Under the pieces are notes generated by a model that was given only the letters and a program-made list of their open reading frames with translations, did not search any database and had not been told where the DNA came from. A stretch of 64,000 nt of DNA from Paeniglutamicibacter psychrophenolicus (GTDB lineage: Bacteria > Actinomycetota > Actinomycetes > Actinomycetales > Micrococcaceae), in contig NZ_JAUSSH010000007.1 of the NCBI RefSeq assembly GCF_030812255.1, forward strand, positions 124,001 to 188,000, read 5' to 3'. The translations under genes were made by a program, and so were the position numbers. Every line of letters begins with the position of its first letter. The first letter of the stretch is position 1. Shown here piece after piece: positions 45,160 to 53,894 of this stretch.

Positions 45160-45561
45160 ATGTCGCAGAACCCAGCCTTCGCCGCCCCCGCCTCCGTTGA
45201 CGGGAAATTGTCCGCGCAGATTTCCGCCGCCCTGAAGAAGGACGACGCCGGATTGGTGGCCGCCGTCATCCAGCAGCACGGCACCGGTGAGGTGCTGATG
45301 CTCGGATGGATGGACGAGGAGGCACTGCGCCGCACCCTGACCACCGGGCGGGTGACCTTCTGGTCCCGCTCGCGCCAGGAATACTGGCGCAAGGGCGACA
45401 CCTCCGGGCACTCCCAGCTGGTCCGCTCCGTGGCCCTTGACTGCGACGGAGACGCCCTGCTGGTGGTCGTCGACCAGATCGGCGCCGCCTGCCACACCGG
45501 GACGCGCACGTGCTTCGACGGCCGCGAACTGCCCGCCGTCGTGGGCCGCCGCGTTTCCTGA
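45160..45561 (+). CDS. hisI: Phosphoribosyl-AMP cyclohydrolase
   Basis: A 133-residue enzyme, third step of histidine synthesis. [33 protein letters not shown] and the metal block DCDGDALLV...CHTGTRTCF are intact. It is the first gene of the hisI-trp operon; trpE follows after 46 bp. Confidence 0.95.
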   Translation: MSQNPAFAAPASVDGKLSAQISAALKKDDAGLVAAVIQQHGTGEVLMLGWMDEEALRRTLTTGRVTFWSRSRQEYWRKGDTSGHSQLVRSVALDCDGDALLVVVDQIGAACHTGTRTCFDGRELPAVVGRRVS

Positions 45562-45607
45562 TTTTCCCCCCGCTCGACTCCGTACACGCAAGGACCATTC
45601 TTCGCTC

Positions 45608-47167
45608 ATGCAAGCTCTCGGCGCCCTGACCCCCACCCGCGAGCAATTCCGCGCGCTCGCCGCGGAACGCCGCGTCGTTCCCGTAAGCATGAGGGTGCTG
45701 GCCGATGCGCTGACACCCATCTCCATCTACCGCCGGCTGGCGGACGGCCGCCCCGGAACCTTCCTGATGGAATCCGCGGCCGCCGGGGGAGTGTGGTCGC
45801 GCTACTCCTTCATCGGCGTGAACTCGCCCGCCACGCTGACCACCCTGGACGGCAAGGCCCACTGGCAGGGCACCCCGCCGGCGGGCATGCCCACCGAGGG
45901 CAACCCGGTCGAGGTGCTGCGCGACACCGTCCGCGCCCTGCGCACCGAAGCGCTGCACGGGCTGCCGCCGCTGACCAGCGGCATGGTCGGCTTCATCGGC
46001 TGGGAGGCCGTGCGCCACTGGGAAAAGCTGCCCAACCCGCCGGCCGACGACCTGCACCTGCCCGAGCTGGCCATGAACCTGGTCGGCGACATGGCCGTGC
46101 ACGACAACACCGACGGCACCCTGACGCTGATCGCCAACGCCATCAACTTCAACGGCACCACCGAGGGTGTCGACGGCGCCTACGACCACGCCGTGGCGCG
46201 CCTGGGCGAGATGCTCGAGGCGCTCGGCGAGGCGGCGGACAACCCGGTCTCGGTGCTCTCGGGCACCGACGTCCCGGCCGAAGAGCTGATGAACGCCGTC
46301 ACCCACTCCTGGGACGAGGACTCCTACCGCCGGGCGGTGCTGCGCGGCAAGGAAGCCATCGTCGACGGCGAGGTCTTCCAGGTGGTCGTCTCCCGCCGCT
46401 TCGAGCTCGAGACCCACGCCGACCCGCTGGACGTGTACCGGATCCTGCGCGGCACCAACCCCAGCCCCTACATGTACCTGTTCTCGCTGCAGGATGCCCA
46501 CGGCAAGGGCTACTCGATCGTCGGTTCCTCGCCCGAGGCGCTGGTCACCGTCAACGACGACCACGTGGTCACCCACCCGATCGCCGGCTCGCGCCCGCGC
46601 GGGGCCAACTACGAGGACGACCAGCTGCACGAAAAGAACCTGCTGGCCGACGAGAAGGAACGCGCCGAGCACCTGATGCTGGTGGACCTCTCGCGCAACG
46701 ACCTGTCCAAGGTCTGCGTCCCGGGCTCGGTCGAGGTCACCCAGTTCATGGAGGTCGAGCGCTTCAGCCACATCATGCACCTGGTCTCCAACGTGGTCGG
46801 CAAGCTGCAGCCAGGCACCGACGGCTACGACGTGCTCGCCGCGACCTTCCCGGCCGGCACGCTGTCCGGGGCCCCGAAGCCGCGGGCACTCTCGCTGCTC
46901 GACGAGCTCGAACCCTACCGCCGCGGCATCTACGGCGGGGTGGTGGGCTACCTGGACTTCACCGGGGACATGGACATGGCCATCGCCATCCGCTCCGCGC
47001 TGATCAAGGGCAACCGCGCCTACGTGCAGGCCGGCGGCGGCATCGTCGCCGACTCCGACCTGGACGCCGAGGCACTGGAAACCATCAACAAGTCGGCCGC
47101 ACCCCTGCGCGCCGTCTGGGCCGCCGGGACCATGGCGCCGGCACAAGTGGACGGCACCAACACATGA
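45608..47167 (+). CDS. trpE: Anthranilate synthase component I
   Basis: A 519-residue chorismate-utilising enzyme. The N-terminal LMESAAAGGVWSRYSFIG is the tryptophan feedback-binding region; the C-terminal catalytic part has PIAGSRPRG, LVDLSRNDLSKVC and FPAGTLSGAPKPRA. It makes anthranilate together with TrpG, not found here. No leader peptide with Trp codons was seen upstream. Stop overlaps the next ATG (ATGA). Confidence 0.96.
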   Translation: MQALGALTPTREQFRALAAERRVVPVSMRVLADALTPISIYRRLADGRPGTFLMESAAAGGVWSRYSFIGVNSPATLTTLDGKAHWQGTPPAGMPTEGNPVEVLRDTVRALRTEALHGLPPLTSGMVGFIGWEAVRHWEKLPNPPADDLHLPELAMNLVGDMAVHDNTDGTLTLIANAINFNGTTEGVDGAYDHAVARLGEMLEALGEAADNPVSVLSGTDVPAEELMNAVTHSWDEDSYRRAVLRGKEAIVDGEVFQVVVSRRFELETHADPLDVYRILRGTNPSPYMYLFSLQDAHGKGYSIVGSSPEALVTVNDDHVVTHPIAGSRPRGANYEDDQLHEKNLLADEKERAEHLMLVDLSRNDLSKVCVPGSVEVTQFMEVERFSHIMHLVSNVVGKLQPGTDGYDVLAATFPAGTLSGAPKPRALSLLDELEPYRRGIYGGVVGYLDFTGDMDMAIAIRSALIKGNRAYVQAGGGIVADSDLDAEALETINKSAAPLRAVWAAGTMAPAQVDGTNT

Positions 47168-47769
47168 GCACCACAACGAAACCCCGCCGCAGTTCCAAGC
47201 GCTCCGTGATGCTGCTGGGGCTGCTCGGCGCGGTGCTGGCGCTGGCCACCAGCACCCGGACCTGGATCAACGTCCAGCCCGAGGTCGGCTCCGTGAAGAT
47301 CCCGCTGATCCAGATCGCGGGCTCCGATGCCGCCACCGCCGTGGCCGCGCTGGCCGTGGTGGCCCTGGCCGGCTCGCTGGCCGCGATGATCGCGGGGAAA
47401 ATTGCCCGCTACATCATCGCCGCGATCCTGCTGCTGGCAGGAGGCGGCATCGCCGGCGCCGGCATCTCGGTGCTCGCCGATCCCGTGTTTGCCGCCGCCA
47501 CCAAGGTCGGGGAAGCCACCGGGTTGAACACCTCCGGCGGCGACTACGACCTGACCCCCTGGCCCTGGTTCGCGGTGCTGGCCGGCGCGATCCTCGTGGC
47601 CAGCGCGTTGCTGCTGGGCATCACCGGCCGGAACTGGGCCGGGTCGCGCAAGTACGCCCGCGACGCGGTGGCAACCGCGCCCGGGACCACGGCGGCCGAG
47701 CCGACGGGGCAGATCGATGAGATCTCCGGCTGGGACTCGCTCTCCCGGGGGGATGATCCCACCGGCTGA
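47164..47769 (+). CDS. Trp biosynthesis-associated membrane protein (TIGR02234)
   Basis: A 201-residue protein with four hydrophobic helices: ~16-30, 55-75, 85-105 and 138-158. The extracytoplasmic loop contains Trp-Pro-Trp (DLTPWPWF). It fits the actinobacterial trp-operon membrane protein family both in features and in place between trpE and trpC. Its function is unproven. Confidence 0.88.
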   Translation: MSTTTKPRRSSKRSVMLLGLLGAVLALATSTRTWINVQPEVGSVKIPLIQIAGSDAATAVAALAVVALAGSLAAMIAGKIARYIIAAILLLAGGGIAGAGISVLADPVFAAATKVGEATGLNTSGGDYDLTPWPWFAVLAGAILVASALLLGITGRNWAGSRKYARDAVATAPGTTAAEPTGQIDEISGWDSLSRGDDPTG

Positions 47770-47883
47770 TGCGCACACACTGCGCAACATGGCATGCCAT
47801 CGCCTTAAAGAATGGCAGAATGGAACCGAGAAATGAATCGGGGCCACTCCCGATTGGCACGAGGTGAGAAGGAGTCTCCCACC

Positions 47884-48135
47884 ATGGCTAACGCCAACAC
47901 CCAGATCGATCCAATGCACGCAGAAGAAATCGGCCACGGCAACTCGAAGGCCGCTTGGGCGGCCGTCGGCATCATGATGGTCGGCTTCGTCGCCGGCGGC
48001 ATCGCCTTCGCAGCACACAACCACCTCGTGGTGTACATCTGCTCCGGCGTCGTCCTGCTCGGCCTGGTCGTCGGCTGGATCATGAAGAAGGCCGGCTACG
48101 GCGTCAACGGCTCCAAATCGGGTGACTCGCACTAG
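47884..48135 (+). CDS. HGxxPAAW-motif small membrane protein
   Basis: An 83-residue protein with two membrane helices. The family motif reads [15 protein letters not shown]. It occupies its conserved place between the TrpE-associated membrane protein and trpC. AAGGAG lies 9 nt before ATG 47884. Function unknown. Confidence 0.88.
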   Translation: MANANTQIDPMHAEEIGHGNSKAAWAAVGIMMVGFVAGGIAFAAHNHLVVYICSGVVLLGLVVGWIMKKAGYGVNGSKSGDSH

Positions 48136-48137
48136 CC

Positions 48138-48968
48138 GTGAGCGTACTAACTGAAATCATCGCGGGCGTCCGGATCGATCTGGACGCCCGTCGGTCCATC
48201 CGGAGCCAGGCGCAAATCGAGACCGACGCCACTTTGGCGGCCCCGGCACGTGACGGCTATGCCGCCCTGGGCGGCAACACCGACCCCGGGGCACGCGACG
48301 CCTCGATGCGCGTGATCTCCGAGGTCAAGCGCAAATCCCCCTCCAAGGGGGAGCTGGCCGACATCGGCAGCCCCGCGGACCTGGCCCGTGCCTACGCCGC
48401 CGGGGGCGCCTCGGTGATCTCCGTGCTGACCGAGGAACGCCGCTTCGGCGGTTCGCTGGCCGACTTCGACGCGGTGCGCGCCGCGGTGGACATCCCGCTG
48501 CTGCGCAAGGACTTCACCGTCGACGCCTACCAGATCCACGAGGCCCGTGCCCACGGTGCCGACCTGGTGCTGCTGATCGTCGCGGCCCTGGATGACGCGC
48601 AGCTGCGCGAATTCCTCGACCTGACCCACGCCCTGGGCATGAACGCCCTGGTCGAGACGCACACCGAGGAAGAAATCGCCCGCGCCGTGAAGCTCGGGTC
48701 CAAGATCATCGGCGTGAACGTGCGCAACCTCAAGACCCTTGAGGTGGACCGCGGCAACTTCGCCCGCCTGGCCGAAAACATCCCCTCCGATGTCGTCATC
48801 GTGGCCGAATCCGGGGTCCGCGACGTCGCGGATGTCGAGCACTATGCGTCCCACGGTGCCGATGCGGTCCTGGTGGGCGAGGCCCTGGTCAAGGACAACG
48901 ACCCGCGTGCCGCCGTTCAGCGCTTCATCGAGGCCGGAACCGCCGCCAAGCCGGCCCGCGACCGCTAA
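48138..48968 (+). CDS. trpC: Indole-3-glycerol phosphate synthase
   Basis: A 276-residue TIM barrel. [12 protein letters not shown] (catalytic Lys and Glu region), [13 protein letters not shown] and VAESGVRD are present. GTG 48138 starts 2 nt after the preceding stop. It closes the indole ring from CdRP. Confidence 0.96.
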   Translation: MSVLTEIIAGVRIDLDARRSIRSQAQIETDATLAAPARDGYAALGGNTDPGARDASMRVISEVKRKSPSKGELADIGSPADLARAYAAGGASVISVLTEERRFGGSLADFDAVRAAVDIPLLRKDFTVDAYQIHEARAHGADLVLLIVAALDDAQLREFLDLTHALGMNALVETHTEEEIARAVKLGSKIIGVNVRNLKTLEVDRGNFARLAENIPSDVVIVAESGVRDVADVEHYASHGADAVLVGEALVKDNDPRAAVQRFIEAGTAAKPARDR

Positions 48969-49023
48969 GCAACACCCCCAAAACCCCCTCGAAGAATTCC
49001 TGAGCAAGAAAAGGATGCGCCAG

Positions 49024-50309
<1,286 letters not shown>

Positions 50310-50313
<4 letters not shown>

Positions 50314-51104
50314 GCCCCGTATCCAAGAGTGCCGCGGCGATCGCCGCGGCCCGTGCCGAAGGCCGCCCGGCGCTGATCTGCTACCTGCCCGCCGGCTTCC
50401 CCGACGTGCAGGGCACCATTGACGCGGCCGTGGCGATGGCCGAGAACGGCGCCGACATCATCGAGGTCGGCATCCCGTACTCGGACCCCGTGATGGACGG
50501 CTCGGTCATCCAGGCCGCCACGGTCCAGTCGCTGGCCCAGGGCTTCAAGGTCGCCCAGGTGTTCGACATCGTCAAGGGCATCACCGAGCGCTGCGACGCC
50601 ACCGTGATGATCATGACCTACTGGAACCCGGTGCTGCGCATGGGCGTGGACGAGTTCTCCCGCCGCCTGGCCGAGGCCGGCGGCGCCGGGCTGATCACTC
50701 CCGATCTGGTCCCCGACGAGGCGGCCGAGTGGTTTGAGGCCTCCGACAAGTACGGCCTTGACCGCGTCTTCCTGGTCGCACCGTCCTCCACCGAGGCCCG
50801 CATGAAGGCCACCGTGGACGCCAGCCGCGGCTTCGTCTACTGCGTCTCGGTCATGGGCGTCACCGGCGCCCGCGCCGAGGTCTCCGACGCCGCTGCCGCC
50901 GTGGTCGCCGCGGCCCACGCCGCCGGAGCCGAAAACGCCTGCGTCGGCCTGGGTGTCTCGCAGCGCAAGCACGTGGAAGAAATCGGCGCCTACTCCGACG
51001 GCGTCATTGTGGGCACCGCCCTGGTCGCGGCCCTGCGCGACGGGGGAGTGGACGCGGTGGCCAAGCTGACCGCGGAACTCAGCGGGCGGGCAGTGAACGC
51101 ATGA
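50310..51104 (+). CDS. trpA: Tryptophan synthase alpha chain
   Basis: A 264-residue TIM barrel releasing indole from indole-glycerol phosphate. [11 protein letters not shown], the catalytic Glu in [11 protein letters not shown] and the Asp in [11 protein letters not shown] are visible. GTG 50310 overlaps the trpB stop (GTGA), and the stop overlaps lgt (ATGA). Confidence 0.96.
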
Positions 51105-52141
51105 TGCCGCTGGCCGTGGCGGGAGCCAATATCCTGGCCTCGATCCCGAGCCCGCCGTCCGAGTTCTCGAAGTTCTCCATCGGCCCGCTGACCATCCACG
51201 CCTACGCGATCTGCATCATGGTCGGCATCATTGCCGCCATGTGGATCGCCTCCCGGCGCTGGCGGGCCAAGGGCGGGCCGGAGGACGTGGTCTGGGACAT
51301 CTGCATCTGGGCGATCCCCTTCGGCATCGTCGGCGGACGCCTCTACCACGTGCTGGTCACCGACCCCGAGTACTACTTCGGCCTCCAGGGCCAGTCGGCG
51401 CACCTTTCCGAAATCCCGCAGATCTGGGCCGGAGGGCTGGGCATCATGGGTGCCATCTCGCTGGGCTCCCTGGGTGCCTGGATCGCCTGCCGGCGTGCCG
51501 GGGTGCGCCTCTCGGCGTTCCTGGACGCCGCGGTCCCGGGCGTGCTGCTGGCCCAGGCCTTCGGCCGCTGGGGCAACTGGTTCAACCAGGAACTCTTCGG
51601 CAAACCCACCACGCTGCCGTGGGGCCTGGAAATCGACCCGAACAGCTACAACTTCCCCCCGGGCCTGCCGGCCGGAACCCTGTTCCAGCCCACCTTCCTC
51701 TACGAATCGCTGTGGAACGTGGCCGGGGTCTTCCTGCTGCTGGCCCTTGACCGGAAGTTCAAGCTGCGCCGGGCTTCCCTGTTCTGGACCTACATCCTGT
51801 GGTACGGCATCGGCCGGACCATCATGGAAACCATGCGCATCGACGCCGCGGACACCATCACCATCCTGGGCATCGGGTTGCGCGTACACATGTGGCTGGC
51901 CATTGTCATGATCATCATGGGCGCCATCGGGTTGGCCTTCGTGCTCATCCGCCTGCGCCCGCTGCCGGATCCCGGGGTCTACCTCAAGGGCCGCGAATCC
52001 AAGGCCGAAGTCGCCGCCGGGACCACGATGGCGGACGCCTCCGGCTCGGAGGCGCAAGCCACTGGGAAGCCGGAGGGCAACAAGCCCGAGGACGGCAAGC
52101 CGGAAACGGGCGAGACCGGTCCCGGAATGCAGGACAAATAA
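51101..52141 (+). CDS. lgt: Prolipoprotein diacylglyceryl transferase
   Basis: A 346-residue membrane enzyme with about seven helices. The Lgt signature GRWGNWFNQELFG and the conserved FGIVGGRLYHV are present. It adds diacylglycerol to lipobox Cys. The C-terminal ~55 residues are a Gly/Lys/Glu/Pro-rich tail (KPEGNKPEDGKPETG), common in actinobacterial Lgt. Last gene of the trp operon. Confidence 0.96.
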   Translation: MMPLAVAGANILASIPSPPSEFSKFSIGPLTIHAYAICIMVGIIAAMWIASRRWRAKGGPEDVVWDICIWAIPFGIVGGRLYHVLVTDPEYYFGLQGQSAHLSEIPQIWAGGLGIMGAISLGSLGAWIACRRAGVRLSAFLDAAVPGVLLAQAFGRWGNWFNQELFGKPTTLPWGLEIDPNSYNFPPGLPAGTLFQPTFLYESLWNVAGVFLLLALDRKFKLRRASLFWTYILWYGIGRTIMETMRIDAADTITILGIGLRVHMWLAIVMIIMGAIGLAFVLIRLRPLPDPGVYLKGRESKAEVAAGTTMADASGSEAQATGKPEGNKPEDGKPETGETGPGMQDK

Positions 52142-52177
52142 CACCACTGCGCCCGCCAAAACGGCTCCACGGTGCCG

Positions 52178-52229
52178 AGCGACGGCCGGTCCTCCCCTTC
52201 TTCACGGAAGGGGAGGACCGGCCGTCGCT
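52178..52229. terminator. Perfect 23-bp bidirectional hairpin after lgt
   Basis: Arms 52178-52200 and 52207-52229 pair perfectly around a 6-nt loop (TTCACG). It lies between lgt and the convergent small gene, whose last codons form its right arm. No U-tract on either side. Confidence 0.8.
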
Positions 52230-52486
52230 GTCTGTTCCAGGGGTTCCCCGCCGGGTGTCGGATCGATGACTTCCACGGAGAGCAGGACGAGGCCAAGGTC
52301 CCGTATCTTCGCGAGCAGTCCGTGCAGCGCCGCCTGGTCCGGGACGAAACCGCCAATGCCGGTGGTGCCGTCGGACTCCGGTGACAGGGCCAGGCCGTCG
52401 AACCAGGCCGACCATCCGGGATCCAACCGGCCCTCGACCCGAACGCGGTAGCCGGCCGGAACCCGCGGCGCGGGAAGCCGGCTCAT
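52202..52486 (-). CDS. Conserved small protein of the MalT-regulator module
   Basis: A 94-residue protein with the recognisable stretch YRVRVEGRLDPGWSAWFDGLAL and DQAALHGLLAKIRDLGLVLLSVEV. Similar short proteins are often found beside MalT-type regulators in actinobacteria; function is not known. It overlaps the preceding gene by ATGA. Its 3' end is inside the lgt terminator hairpin. Confidence 0.7.
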   Translation of the reverse strand: MSRLPAPRVPAGYRVRVEGRLDPGWSAWFDGLALSPESDGTTGIGGFVPDQAALHGLLAKIRDLGLVLLSVEVIDPTPGGEPLEQTATAGPPLP

Positions 52487-53080
52487 CGGGATGCCGCCTT
52501 CGCCATGGCACCGCCGAGGCGTTGGCCGCGGGGGGAACGGATGAGGATCTCCGCGGCCACGAGGTTGATCGCCCACCCGGCACCCATCATCAGTGCGGTG
52601 GTCAGTTCGCTTCTTCCGAAGAGGGAATTGCCGATGCCCTGGGTCAATACCTGGGTGCCGGCACCCAGTGCCAGCGCATAGGCCCGCACCATCCAGGCCC
52701 GGTGGGCCGGTACATCGCCGCGGCGTATTGCCGCGAATCCCAGGACGACGGCGGCAGCCATGCCCGTGCCGAACAGCAGCCGCAGCCCGAAGAGCAACTG
52801 GCCGGTGCCGGGAGCCCTGGCATAGAACAGCGTCATCCACAACGCCGAGAAGGCCACCGCCAGGCCCAGCGGCACCAAGACCCTGCCCGTCCAGCGGTGC
52901 CAGCGCGGGCGGCGGAGGCGGAAGCCGGGGGAGAACTGGAACGCCCCAAGCCCCGCGTAGGCGATCGCGGCAACGATGTGCACGGACACCGGCCACCGCG
53001 GGGACCAGCACCAGGGCGATGAGCGCGAACGGCACCCACCGCCCCGGTGCGCCGCTTCGTGAAGTGGGCAGGGAACTCAT
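52483..53080 (-). pseudogene. DUF2306-like membrane protein gene, probably frameshifted
   Basis: From ATG 53080, which overlaps the previous gene's stop by ATGA, the frame encodes a first helix (WVPFALIALVLVPAVAG). That frame then loses similarity near 52990. The DUF2306-like body, VHIVAAIAYAGLGAFQFSPG onwards with 4 further helices, continues in another frame (GTG 52989, 168 codons). About 25 residues normally found between these parts are missing. An internal deletion of a non-multiple of three, or a sequencing error, would explain this. The 168-residue frame could still be made from GTG 52989. Confidence 0.65.
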
Positions 53081-53766
53081 TTTGCACCGTGCTTCACCGG
53101 TGCCGAGGCGGTGGAGAGCCCCAAGGCCGCATCATTCGCGGTGCGCTGCACGCGCCACAGAGAGTATCCGAGGCCGAGCAGTGCCACCCCGGTGGGCACC
53201 GCGAACAACCTTTCGTTGACCATGGGCAGCAGGGGGATGGCGATGGTTGCGGCCGTGCCCGCGGCCAGCAGCGCGGCAGCCCATCGTGCGAGGAACCCGG
53301 CCCGGAACAAGGCGATGCCGAAAATGGTCCCGCCGGCGATGTAGGTCCCGGCGGAGGCCAGGGAGAGGGCGGTCATCAACCCGATGCCCTCGGTCGGGCT
53401 GCCACCGGTGGCGGCCGCGAACACGTCGTTGACGTACCCCGGTGCGCCGTGGGCCAGCACCGGCAGGACGACCGCCCCGATGGTTTCCACGCTCATCATG
53501 ATGAGGTGGCAGGCGCCGAAGAGGAGGTATCCGAGCAGGCCAAGTACCCCCATTTTCCTGGTCTGGGTCAGGTACATGCCGGTGATTCCGATGAGCGCGA
53601 GGATTGACATCAGCAGCTTTGCCCCCTGGCGCAGCAGGTACTCGGGCGTGGTGGCAAAGGCAGCGTCCAGGTGCGGGTGGTTGACCTGGACCGCGAGGAA
53701 CAGCAGGCCCGCTGCAACTGCGCACAATCCGGCGGCGCGGGCGATCTTGGTGGTGGTGATGGACAT
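53077..53766 (-). CDS. Multi-pass membrane protein of unknown function (DUF4386-like)
   Basis: A 229-residue protein with about six helices, beginning TTTKIARAAGLCAVAAGLLFLAV. The pattern resembles the DUF4386 group, but assignment is uncertain. It is 128 bp downstream of the MalT-type regulator and overlaps the DUF2306-like gene by 4 nt, so it forms an operon with the next two genes. Confidence 0.7.
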   Translation of the reverse strand: MSITTTKIARAAGLCAVAAGLLFLAVQVNHPHLDAAFATTPEYLLRQGAKLLMSILALIGITGMYLTQTRKMGVLGLLGYLLFGACHLIMMSVETIGAVVLPVLAHGAPGYVNDVFAAATGGSPTEGIGLMTALSLASAGTYIAGGTIFGIALFRAGFLARWAAALLAAGTAATIAIPLLPMVNERLFAVPTGVALLGLGYSLWRVQRTANDAALGLSTASAPVKHGAK

Positions 53767-53894
53767 GTCGGGCTCCCTGGTTGCGGGTTTCCGCGACGGC
53801 TGCCGCGGGATGGCTCCAGACTAGGAATCCGCGGGGTGAGGGGGCATCACCCAAAGAGGTGAGCGTCGGGGTGAGATGCGGATGTTGCGGCGGT

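Noticed and set aside
45562-45607. Tryptophan attenuator between hisI and trpE
   Set aside because: Only 46 bp are available, without a leader peptide with Trp codons or alternative stems.
52960-53000. Programmed ribosomal frameshift in the DUF2306-like gene
   Set aside because: No slippery heptamer was found at the junction, and a coding segment is also missing, so damage is the simpler explanation.
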